Shown: piece by piece, positions 45,886 through 56,679 of the stretch | Layout of the letters: every line of letters begins with the position of its first letter | How positions within the stretch are numbered: the first letter of the stretch is position 1 | NCBI GenBank assembly: GCA_030762935.1 | Contig: CM060898.1 | Coordinates: 100,819,281-100,883,280 of the forward strand | Direction: 5' to 3' | Length of the DNA: 64,000 bases | Source of the DNA: Hymenopus coronatus | Lineage: Eukaryota; Arthropoda; Insecta; Mantodea; Hymenopodidae | Notes under the pieces: generated by a model | Database searches by the model: none | Told to the model about the DNA's origin: nothing | Seen by the model: only the letters and a program-made list of their open reading frames with translations | Position numbers and translations under genes: made by a program

Positions 45886-46896
45886 TTGCTTTCTCTATAC
45901 GTACTATGTACATAGTGTATAGAGAAGGTATTGCATTGTACCAAAAAATTCGATACCGAGATTTCACCGGAAATACATGTTTTGAGACCACCTGAATCCA
46001 AAAACGACATTTTTAGAAAAATGTCCTTGTGTGTCTGTCTGTGTATGTGTGTGTGCCTGTATGTCTGTGAGCAGCATAGCTCAAAAACGATAAGACCGTG
46101 AAACACCAAACTTGGTATTTAAGTTCAGTATCTTTCAAGGATGTGACATGAAGATTTTCAAGAAAATCCCCCACCCCCAACTACCCTTTACATGGAAACA
46201 TTTTCGAAAATTTTGATTTTCTAAAAAATAGCTCTAACGATTTTGCTTAAAATATCATATAGGTGTTAAAGATATATACTTGACAAATAATATATATATC
46301 TTGAATTCTCTGGGAATAGCCTCTGAAGACTACTTTATTCTGGATGAATTTTACGGAACTTTGTGCAAGTGGTAAACAGTAAGAGATAGACAAAAACTTA
46401 CCACACAAAAATGTAGAGCACATTAAAAGACACAATTTATGTTATATACATTTTTTTCGTAGAGTTGGTCGTTTTTTAGATATTCCTTGTTTTTTGTTTC
46501 AGCCTTAAAAACTTATACTTTTCTCATACAGGAATTTGTGAACTCCTGTCCATACATACAAACAAAGGAACTTGTCACATAGCAACCATCTTTTGCTATC
46601 ACTTTAACCTATGTTACTCCCTTATTTCGTTTCTACTTACAGGGAAGCAAGTAATAAGACTATTTCTGCTAATTTTTTCTCACTTGGCATGAAGTAAATA
46701 GAAGCATAAACTTTTTAACAAAAATTTGTTGCAGAGATATAAAGAAAGTCATGTGAATGGATTACATGAGATTTTTTTTGGATTCAGGGGGACCCAAAAT
46801 ATGTATTTTCGGTGAAATCTCGGTACCGAATTTTTGGGGTGCATTACAATACCTTCTCTATAGACTGTGTACATAGTGCGCGTAGAGAAAGTAAAA
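45886..46896 (+). repeat. Family A, best complete copy with inverted ends
   Basis: The left terminal block 45886-46005 (CTTTCTCTATACGTACTATG, TTCGATACCGAGATTTCACC, GAGACCACCTGAATCC) recurs inverted at 46773-46896 (GGATTCAGGGGGACCC, GGTGAAATCTCGGTACCGAA, CGTAGAGAAAGTAAAA). Between them lies the full body through GAATGGATTACATGAGA. The length is about 1011 bp with inverted repeats of about 120 bp. There is no ORF that looks like a transposase. Confidence 0.8.
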
Positions 46897-47601
46897 GGTA
46901 CTGCCTATACTCTTAAGTTTTGCAATTATTCATGTCATAATACCTAATTGCCTAGCGCGAGAAAGTTGTATATTTCTGCTTTTATGATAGAACTCTGTCA
47001 CAGTTATTGTAGTACAATCTTGATAGCAATTACACAAATTAACGTAAAATTGTACCTACAATGTTAATTCGTAAATTGGCGTCTGACAGATTAGCGGCCA
47101 AACTCCGAACTAAGCACTATGTTGCCAATATGAGCAACGCGTGTTCACCTGACATGAGCATACATCTGGATGTGGTAATAGATGAAAATCCACGAAGAGA
47201 CAGCAGGATACAGTGCATTTTAATTATAGTTATGAAAAAAGCAATTATTCAACAAAAATGTATTTAAGGAATACTCCGGAGAGCGAAGTTAATGAAATAA
47301 AGAAAGTACAGAAAACAAAATCACTCGATTACTTCGAGCCGGTCTTTGATGAGCTTTCAAGCGTCGAGGAGAGTTTCTAATAAGTAGACACCGGATTATG
47401 TAACAAAAAACATCAAAATATGCAATGAAATATGTAATATCAACAAAGTATGTAAAATTATATAATGTTCTAAATGCTAAGATTACCATCTCAAATCTAA
47501 ATGCAGACTGCAAATTACCCAGCATCTTTAATTTGGTAGGTCTCTAAGTACGTAAATTAATTTCAATGAGCTAACATTTAAAGACTAAATATAGAATAAT
47601 T
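46897..47601. other. Unassigned interval; possible hAT subterminal region
   Basis: 47410-47460 repeats AATATG(C/T)AA and ATATGTAA, a motif also frequent at 49870-50020 on the far side of the hAT transposase. This suggests the hAT element may extend this far. Confidence 0.35.
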
Positions 47602-47842
47602 TTTTTTCAGCCTAACGGCCTTTAACTTGGTTGGTCATTTCGGACGATGAATGAAATTGGTGAAATGATGCTCAAATGATCTCGGGGTCCATAGAGCTTA
47701 AAGTTACTCGACATTCGTCTTCTCAGGAAAAGGGAAAACCCTGAAAAAACCTTATCCAGGTAACTCACCCTAAGCGAGATTTGAACTCACGACCTGTTGA
47801 ATATGAGGCAGACGTGCTACCACCATTCTACCCAGGCGGGCA
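47602..47842 (-). repeat. SINE-2, minus, full length
   Basis: The minus strand begins GCCCGCCTGGGTAGAATGGT with B-box GAGTTCAAATCTCGC and ends TTAAAGGCCGTTAGGC followed by A's (8 T on the plus strand). Confidence 0.85.
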
Positions 47843-48080
47843 GAATTAATTATAGGGAAAATGTTTCGTTTTATGTTGAAGTTACCTAAAATTTATTTTC
47901 AATTAGGTAATTACAAAATAAGAATTATGTGTTTTGGATTATATTTATTAAAATTACTCATTTCACATAATTATTTTACTTAAATTTTAGACGGTAAAGC
48001 AATGTTGAAATACTGAACCAATTTATCAATGAGTGAAACAATCAATTCAAAATAATTAAGTTTTATAATGAGGATGCATT

Positions 48081-49487
48081 TTCAGTTTTCTATTTCTTGA
48101 CATACAATGAACAACCAGGCATTTTCATTTTGAGGTTTTTGCTTCTTTCAGCGTACAGTGAATAACCATATACTTTCCATATTTTCAAGGGTCATATCGG
48201 ATAAAATGTTCTTATAAGCAGAAAAAGCTTCTCTCCACGTCACACGAAGTAACAGGAGCATATTTTGGCATAGGAATCTGATTTGCAGAGAAATGTTTTG
48301 GTAAATCGACACTGTCACCATTTAGCACTTTAGACATGGACACAAGCGTAGAGTACCCTGGATTCCTGTTTAGCACAGCTTTGAATTGTTCACCTACCTT
48401 CCTTCCTACATCTCCTGCAACTTCACTAAGCTTCTGTGAGGCACGTTCCATTAAATCCATAGATTCGTGAAGAAGGGAGCGTGATGTTTCCAACTGCTTG
48501 ACGGTGCTAGGCAACCAGCCGAAGTTACTTTTGATGTAAGCACAGGAACTTGCCACTTTCGGATCTTTAAAGATGTCTTGAGATTCACGTATGGAAGCAG
48601 ATACTTCTGAAGAGAACATGTTCACCACTGACTGGACTCCTTCAAAAAGTTCACAGCTTCTAACCACGTACCCCATCTTGTAAGTACTGGCTCAGGAGGC
48701 AAAGGAACATGTTGGATGATTTTTATAGCACTGAATTCTGTGCGGTGCTGTAACGAAGACCTTTTTTTGTTGCCGATATCAACTTATTCACATTTGGGTA
48801 GAAAACCTTAAGAGCAGTAGTAGCTTTAATCATGCACACTGCGGCATCTGAATACACAATTAAAACCTTTTCCTCACTTTGGCCACAGAATCTCATCCCA
48901 TCATTTACGAATCTTGCAATTGTAGAATGATTTGTTTGTTCTAACACCTTGCAACAGATTAGAAATGGTTTTGCTGGACTTTCGGAATCTAGTTTTCCTA
49001 CTACTAAATTTGCTATGTACTGACCCATGTCATCTGTAGTTTCATCGACGGCAAACCAAATACAGGAGTCTCCAATTTCATTCCGTATGTGAGCAACTGC
49101 TTCTTCATAACACGCATGAAGATACTTTATCCTCAGAGTAGATTCGTCAGGAATAACTTTCTTGTAATACTTTTCTAGAAAGGAGCAAAATTGAGGAATT
49201 TGAAGTTTATGCCACGGAATATCAGCTGCAACCATTGCTTGAACAAGTCTTTAAAAAAATCATTTCCGGACGGTTCCAGTTGCATTTGTGTCAACAGAAG
49301 ACTGTAGGTGTTTGTTGCGTATGTGAAGAGCACTCTTGACATGTTGTTCAGATTGAGATTTCATGGAACAGACAATTCTTTTACCGCATGCTTGATAGAC
49401 TATTATTTTTCCGTCGGTTGTAAAGGCGCTATCTAATTTCACCCATGAATTCAACTTGCAGGATAGCGAGGACGCAATTCGTGCCAT
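48081..49487 (-). pseudogene. hAT transposase pseudogene, CGGBP1-like type
   Basis: Minus strand. 49487-49263 reads a BED/CGGBP1-like zinc-finger start (SWVKLDSAFTTDGKIIVY, ACGKRIVCSMKSQSEQHVKS, then an H). A frameshift and stop precede 49235-48723, with AMVAADIPWHKLQIPQF, WFAVDETTDDMGQYIANLVV and VYSDAAVCMIKATTALKVF (RNase H-like catalytic region). A second frameshift around 48690 ([17 protein letters not shown] in one frame) leads into 48676-48212. The C-terminus reads KYAPVTSCDVERSF, then after another shift AFSAYKNILSDMTLENME, the dimerisation motif. At least three frame breaks; not functional. Confidence 0.8.
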
Positions 49488-50139
49488 TTTACTAAGACTT
49501 GCAAGAAACCAACTGCAGTATTATCACATCGCTTTATTTTGATGGTTGTCCAGCGGCTCACTTTGTTTCCTTGCAGCTATTACTACTGTGACAATGGTAA
49601 CAATCAATTTCTCCAGGCCTTGTGAATGCCCAAAAATCGCTACGAGAAATGTGACACTGGAGGTCAACATTGTCGAGCGGCACCTGCTTTGATATAAACG
49701 AACAACAATCAGAAAGAGTTGAGGCGGTTATTATCGCATTCTTAATCTAATTTGCAGACTATTTCGCAGATTGATTTTTGTTGCTTTCAGCAAAACTTGT
49801 GAAAACAATAGTTTATAATATTTTACAATATTTTTTTAAAAAATAATAAAATTGTAACGAAACCCAGAAAATATGCACGTTTTATGTAACATCGCTAAAA
49901 TATGTAGAAATGTGCAACATATGTAAAATAAAAATTTGTAAGGGAGTCCCAAATGGCGTAATTCAGCAACATGTTTACTTTCCATTGGAATATTATGCAA
50001 GATTTAAAATATGTAATTACATAAAAACCCAGGCTCTACGTAATAAGTTACGTGAAAATGGCCGTAAGTAATTGTAATTATACCTCACCTTTGGTTTTCA
50101 TCTTTATCACAAATTAAATAAGTTAGTGGGTAAGAAATA
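49488..50139. other. Unassigned interval, possible hAT end
   Basis: 49870-50020 is rich in ATATGTA-type repeats. Read from 50036 on the minus strand it gives TAGAGCCTGGGTTTTTATG, then TAATTACATA. This could be the terminal region of the adjacent hAT element; no matching inverted end was located. Confidence 0.35.
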
Positions 50140-50562
50140 ATATTATTATTAAAATTGAAACTAATAACAAGAAATATTTAAAAAATGGCCAACTCCACGA
50201 AAAAAGGTATATACTTAACATAAATTGTGTGTTTTAATAAGATCTATATTTTTTGTATAGTAAGTTACGGTTTACCAATTATGAAAAATTCATGAAATAT
50301 AGAGAGGTTTTCAGAGCCTATTGCCAGAAAATTTTAGATATACATTTTATTTGAGATGTAAATATTTTTAATATACGATATGTTAAACAAAATCGATAAA
50401 GCCATTTCTGAGAAAATTAGAATCTTCGAAATCTAAAACACTACCATTTAAAGAGTAGTTTGCAGTGGAGAGATTTTCCTCAAAATCTTCGTTTCGCATC
50501 CTTGGAAGATACTAAACTTAATTACCAAGTTTGGTATTTTGCCTCCTTTTTGAGTTATCGTG

Positions 50563-50622
<60 letters not shown>

Positions 50623-50768
50623 ACACAAACGTAGCTTTTTTTTTTAAATTTTTTTTTATGCAAGCGATTCTAAAACTTGTATTTCCGGTGAAATCTCGGT
50701 TCGAACTTTTGGGTGGAGTGCCATAACTTCTCTGCCTACGTACAATGTACTATGTAGAGAAAGTAAAA
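50140..50768 (-). repeat. Family A repeat, minus, distal third missing
   Basis: GAAACTAATAACAAGAAATA to ACTATGTAGAGAAAGTAAAA. Pure (CA)n at 50565-50619. The next minus copy follows with no gap. Confidence 0.85.
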
Positions 50769-51451
50769 AAAATCTGATGTGCTCCATTCACATGACTTTC
50801 TCTACATCTCTGTAACAAATTGTTGTTAATAAGCTTATTCTTCTATCTACTTAATACAAGCATTGGCAGAAACGGTATTATTACGTATTTCCTTATAAGT
50901 AGGAGGGAAATGAGGGAACACACTAAGCTAAACCGACACTTAAATGTTTTAAAATGTGGTTGCTATCGGATTATATGCGTTACCAGGAGTTGACAAGTTC
51001 TCGTTTGAAAAAATATAAGTATTTTAAAACTGAAACCAATAATAAGAAATATCTCAAAAACGGCTAAATCCACGAAAAAATTATATAATATAAATTGTAT
51101 TTTAACAAGATCTACATTTTTTGCAGTAAGTTTTTCTGTATCTCTTACGCTTTATCAGTTATGCAAAATTCCGCAAAATTCATCCAGAATAAAGACGTCT
51201 TCAGAGGCTATTACCGAAAATTCAAGACATACATTTTATTTATCATGTAAATATCTGTAATATACGATATTTTAATCAAAATCCTTAGAGCCTATTTTGA
51301 AAAAATTAAAAATTTCAAAAATGTTTCCATGTAAAGGGTAGTTGGGGGTGGGCGGATTTTCTTTAAAATCTTCGTATCGCATCCTTGGAGGATACCACAC
51401 TTAAATACCAAGTTTGGTATTTAACGATCTATTCGTTTTTGAGCTATGCTG

Positions 51452-51511
<60 letters not shown>

Positions 51512-52210
51512 CAGACACACATACACACACATGGAATATTTTTTGAAAATGATTGTTCTCAAAAATGGCTCTAACGATTTAGATTAAAGTATCTTATATT
51601 TAAGATATTTAAATGCCAAATAAAATGTATATTTTCAATTTTCTGATAATAGCTTCTGGAGACGTATTTATGCTGGATGAATTTTGCGGAAGTTTGCATA
51701 ACTGGTAAACTTTAAGGGATAGGCAGAAACTTAATTAACAAAAAATGTAGAGGTCGTTAAAGCACACAATTTATGTTGTGATACATATATTTATGTATTT
51801 CACCGTTTTTGAGATATTCCACGTTATTAGTTTCAGCTTTAAAATACTTATACTTTTTTTCATGCGGGAATTTGTCAAATCCTGCCCATACAAAAAAGAA
51901 GGATCATACAAAAGATTTGACTGTCGATTTAGGCTATGGAACTTCCTTATTTCCCTTCTACTTACATGGAAACGAGTAAAAAACCCTTTCTGTTATTTTT
52001 TTCTCAATTAGCATTAAGCAAATAGAAGAATAAACTTTTTAACGATAATTTATTGTAGAGATGTAGAGAGAGTCATGTGAATGGAACACATCATATTTTT
52101 TGGATTCAGGAGGACCCAAAACTCGTGTTTCCAACAAAATCTCGGTTCGAATTTTAGGGTGCCTTACAATATCTTCTCTATAGACTAGGTACAAAGTACG
52201 TGTATAGAAA
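50769..52210. repeat. Family A fold-back copy
   Basis: 50769-51528 is a minus copy from AAATCTGATGTGCTCCATTC to a (CA)n array (51454-51528). From 51529 the strand sense flips to plus (ACATGGAATATTTTTTGAAA, TCAAAAATGGCTCTAACGAT) through GAATGGAACACATCATA (52098). An inverted terminal block follows (52099-52210). Arms of roughly 500 bp are complementary around the CA array. Confidence 0.8.
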
Positions 52211-52824
52211 CTAATAATTGATAATAGCCAGAGAATGTCTTGAGATTATTACACATTATATCTCTAAGTGTATGAAGAGCCTATAGCCAATGGCATTAGT
52301 TTCTAGGTAAGAGTAAGAGTAAGAGAAAAGCAAAGATCAGCGAAAAAGTCTATCATCTATTCATTCCCTACATTTCATTTGTTTTAGCTGGGGATTTGCT
52401 TGTTTAACAGCTGACTGCGCTCATGTAAATGTTTGATTTCGGTCCGCCGGCAGCCATTAAGTGATCACGGCATTACTTATCGCAAATATGGCACGATGAG
52501 CAATTATCTAATTATGTGAGTAATACCCTGGGCCCAGCTGGACGGGGGGAGCCCGATAGCGATCTCTCGAGCGGAAGAGTAGCATGAGAAACGCAGCTCT
52601 TCATGTTTTGCATATAAACGGTCGGACAGAGCACGGGAGCATGCAAAAACTTAATTTTTATTTAGAAAGATGTCGAGACGGCTCTAACCCTTAAGTCATG
52701 CACTGTTTACTTGCGATTCAAGTGTATCTTATTAGAATGCCTTAGTGCTACGAGTCACGTTGCTGCTTTAAAACACAGATTAAGATTTTGTAACTACAAA
52801 ACTATACAAAACTCTTCCGTTATC
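52211..52824. other. Unassigned interval
   Basis: The GC content rises at 52430-52600. No repeat or coding signature recognised. Confidence 0.35.
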
Positions 52825-53690
52825 TTTTTACTTTTTTTAACACGTACATAATACTTAGCTATAGAGGATATTGCATTCCACTCAAAAATTCGATACCGAG
52901 ATTTCAGCGGAAATACACCTTTTAGGGTCTCTTGAATTAAAAGAGAAAGCATTTTTAGAAAAAAAAAGTCTATATATTTGTGTGTGTGTGTGTGTGTGTG
53001 TGTGTGAACACGATAACTCAAAAACGAAAAGTCAGTAAAACACCAAACTTGGCATTTAAGTTTAGTACCTTCCAAGGATGTGACCAGATGGTTTTCAAGG
53101 AAAAAAAAACACCCAAACCACCCTTTACATGGAAACATTTTTGACAATTTTGTTCTCAAAAATTCCTTTAACGATTTTTATTAAAATGCCGTATAAAGAC
53201 AGTAGATGAAAAATAAAATGTATATTGAATTTTCTGGGAAAGCCCCTGAATATGTCTGAATGACTTCTGCATTACCGATAAGTCTTAAAAGATGATCAAT
53301 GACTTACCTCACAAAGCTGCAGATCTCGTTATGACATATACATTTTTTTCATGGAGTTGACAATTTCCGAGATATTCCTTGTTCGGTTTCAGTTTTAAAA
53401 TACTTGAACTTTTTTCATACGGAAATTTGTCAATTCCTGGCCATTCAAAGAAACGAATTTAAATAACATAGCAATGACTTTTAAAACATTTGATTATCAC
53501 TTTAGCCTAGTGTATTCCCGTATTTCCCTTTGATCTATAAGGACGTAATTAATACAACCATTTTTGCTCTCTCCTGTTTATCTTGACTAGCACGAGTAGA
53601 GAGGGATCAGCTTTTGTAAGAATAATCTCTTGCAGAATAGCTAGAGAAGGTCATGTGAATGGAAAAAATCTGATTTTTTTTATAACTTTG
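52825..53690 (+). repeat. Family A repeat, plus, near full length
   Basis: TTTTACTTTTTTTAACACGT to ATGTGAATGGAAAAAATCTG. (GT)n at 52979-53007. Confidence 0.85.
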
Positions 53691-55344
53691 CAAAGTCCTG
53701 CATGGTACGGCGGTACAAGGTAACGTAATTCCGAATTTCATGAGTGTTCTGCTTTCTAAGTACTTCCCAGTTTCTTTTAATAGTTCATCGTTAATGGCCG
53801 TATTGCTATAGGAACTTTTGCGCAGATCACTTTTGATTTTAGCAATCAAAATTGAGACAAATACTTTAAAAGTACAACATTAACTTTCGCGTACAGTGTT
53901 GGTTTTATAGGATAGCTAAAAGCCCAAAAGTATTGTTTTGATAACGTTTAACGCCGCTTTTACCACAAATGATACTGGAGGCCATGGCGATGAGACTGAC
54001 GATACATGGAATGAGGATGGAGCATTGGTGGAGTGCTCAAAGGTAGAGCGCTGTATTATACAAGCAGAACAATCCGCCATTTTGATTCACATAATCAAGG
54101 CGGCAGCTTGAATACGAGATTATTTTCGGCAAGAAAAATAGTGTGTATACACTTTTCATTTCATTTATATAAAGTATTTTTAATGTACAAAAGAACGACA
54201 AGAATTGCTTTCTTTATGTTATACAAAAGAGAAACTATAAGTTTAAAAAGAAAGCATTGCTACCATGGTAGCAGTTTGCTTCTAACGTCCTTGTATTGGT
54301 TAATTTAACACAAGGGAAAACTATAGGAAATATTTAAAATAATTAAAATTCGATCATATATTCATAACCATGACGTTAATTGATGCCATGCTCTTTCTTA
54401 CTGTTATAATAAAATGCAAAATAAAGAAGTCTACGTCTTTATTTGCTGATTAAAGTAGGAATAATAATAATAATAATAATAATGAATGTTATGTCAACAA
54501 CCCTATTTAGCATTTAATGAATAGGTTGAGCCAGCTAAATAAAATATTAACTACATCAAATTATTTTATAACCATCCTAGCATAAAATAAGAACTCATAA
54601 AAATCAACATTTCCATTTTATTCTTGAAAATATTTTAATATTTAACATCCTTAAATGAGATAGTTTATTGTAAAACTTGTCACAGTTTCCGGTTTTAAGG
54701 GTGTGTATCTATAGAAAAACTAAATTGTGAATAAGCCACATTTGCTAAAAAAAAAAAGGAGAAAAAAAGTTCAGTGTTCATATGAATCACAATCCTTTAA
54801 TGTTTAATCTCAGTATAGATTTTCTCTGCACAAGGAAAAACTTTTGACCGACACCGTTATCTGATAATAAAATAATGCAGACAGAGAAGCATACAAAGAA
54901 GAATCATTAAATGTTCTTCATTTTATTAAATAAGCTCTTGACTTACATGTTAGAAGTTACACCATGATTTGTCTAATGACTGACATGCTAGACATTATTA
55001 ATATAAAAACAGGAATAACTTGCTACTGATATACAGATTATGAAGTAAAGGTTTGTTTTATTTATTTTAGGATTTTACTTTATAAAACTTATAAAATAAC
55101 GATATTTATAATTAATGAACTAGAACAGCAAATATATACATAAATACTTTTAAATGTAATATACACTTCACTAGCATTTACAGGATTCAGAATTATAGCA
55201 TAACAAATTCAAATTTATAAGTTATTGATCCGCATACTTGAAAAAAAATTACTTATTGTTTTGATACACCCTTACTTACATTTAGCATTAAATTTAAACT
55301 TAAAGGGAAACATTTATATGATGTAAAAATGTCAATATTGGAAA
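53691..55344. other. Unassigned AT-rich interval
   Basis: About 1.65 kb, the longest stretch with no repeat family recognised. An AAT array (about 8 units) lies at 54461-54484. The 91-codon plus ORF at 54033-54308 has no motif I recognise. Confidence 0.4.
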
Positions 55345-55735
55345 TACAAGCGATTATGATTAAAATCTCGTATATTTAAGATATTTACTTGACAAATAAA
55401 ATGTATATCTTCAATTTTCTGGGAATAGCCTCTGAAGACTACTTTACTCTGGATAAATTTTACGGATCTCTGCATAAATACTAAATCGTAAGAGTTGGAT
55501 TAAAACTAAAAATACAGAAAATGTAGAGCACATTAAAACACGCAATTTATGTTATATACATTTTTTTCGCGGAGTTGATCGTTTTTAAGATATTCCTTGT
55601 TTTTAGTTTCAGGATTGAAAAACTTATACTTTTCTCATACAGGAATTTGTCAACTCCTGTCCATACAAAGGAACATCAGTCACATAGCAACCAGCTTTTG
55701 ACTATCACTTTAACCTATGGTGCACCCTTATTTCC

Positions 55736-56490
55736 CTAGCGCCCTCCGTGCTGTAATGGTTACCATGCTAACTTCATATACCCAAGGTCGCGGGTTTAAA
55801 CCCTATGCCCGCCTGGGTAGTGTGGTGGTATCATGTCTGCCTCACGTTCCAAAGGTGGTGAGTTCGAATCTCGCTTAGGGTGAGTTACCCGGATAAGGTT
55901 TTTGTAACTGCTCTGGTGGCTTAATGCGTAACGTGGGAAGCTGCTATCTCATAGGTCATTAGTTCGATTCTTGTCATAGTGTAAATGCCATATGCCGATC
56001 CCGGTGGCCGCGCTCGCTAAAGTGTCTTGCTTTGGCGCTTCGTGGTGCACAGGATCGTGGGTTCGAGTCCCGCCTTGGGCATGGGTGTTTCTGTGTTTAT
56101 AATTGTGTCTATGTTTGTGTATGTATATGTAAAAGGAAAATGTTAAGGATAATAAGGTCTACTAAGGAAATAAAACTGGAAAAAATGGAGAAAAAAGGAA
56201 TACAGCGCCGGAGTCCTGACAAGCCTCCGGAACTGTGTTTTTTCTAGTAAAAAAAAAAAAAAAAACGGCGGAGGACGATGGATGTTTTCGGGCGTAAAAA
56301 TCCTCCTTCGGAAGGGAAGTAAAGCCGTTGGTCCTGTATCTTAGATTTACGGCACGTAAAAGCACCTGAAGCCGATAGAGAGGCCTCTGAGCAAAATTAA
56401 GTGGTCTTTCACACCCAATATAGAATAGGACGCTGAGAACCACAGTAGTTAAAGAGCGTCCATAAATAACACGCCATTTATATTTTTTTC
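55736..56490 (+). repeat. SINE-1, plus, itself interrupted
   Basis: Head 55739-55803 (GCCCTCCGTGCTGTAATGG to GTCGCGGGTTTAAACCC) and body 56266-56490 (CGGCGGAGGACGATGG, TACGGCACGTAAAAGCACC, CCATAAATAACACGCC) are exactly the two parts of a normal SINE-1 broken after the B-box. An 11-bp target duplication flanks the whole. Confidence 0.85.
55804..56265 (+). repeat. Composite of three tRNA-like units with poly(A)
   Basis: Unit a (55806-55905) is a SINE-2 head (GCCCGCCTGGGTAGTGTGG, GAGTTCGAATCTCGC, GGGTGAGTTACCC). Unit b (55908-55985) has GGTGGCTTAATGCGTAAC and TTAGTTCGATTCTTGTC. Unit c (55996-56085) has GTGGCCGCGCTCGCTAAAG and GGGTTCGAGTCCCGCC. A 160-bp tail ends in 17 A (56249-56265), right where the SINE-1 body resumes. 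Reads as one retroposed unit or a stack of insertions in the same direction. Confidence 0.7.
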
Positions 56491-56679
56491 CCCTTATTTC
56501 CTTTATACTTACATGGAAGCAAATCATAAGACTATTTCTGTTAATTTTTTCTTGATTAGCATGAAGTAAATAGAAGCATAAGCTTTTTAACAATAATTTG
56601 TTGCAGATATCTAGAGAAAGGCATGTGAATGGAACACGTCAGATTTTTTAACACTGCATTCACAGCGGCACCAGCTATA

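Larger units (their letters stand above)
55345..56650 (+). repeat. Family A repeat, plus, split by nested SINEs
   Basis: 55345-55735 and 56491-56650 are adjacent parts of one copy (central blocks, then ACTTACATGGAAGCAAATCA to GGAACACGTCAGATTTTT). CCCTTATTTCC occurs at both break points (55725-55735 and 56491-56501) as the target duplication of the intervening SINE-1. Confidence 0.85.

Noticed and set aside
55739..56085. Cluster of possible tRNA genes
   Set aside because: The A- and B-box-like sequences are present, but acceptor stems do not pair, other copies of the same heads are dispersed through the window, and a poly(A) tail and target duplications point to SINEs.
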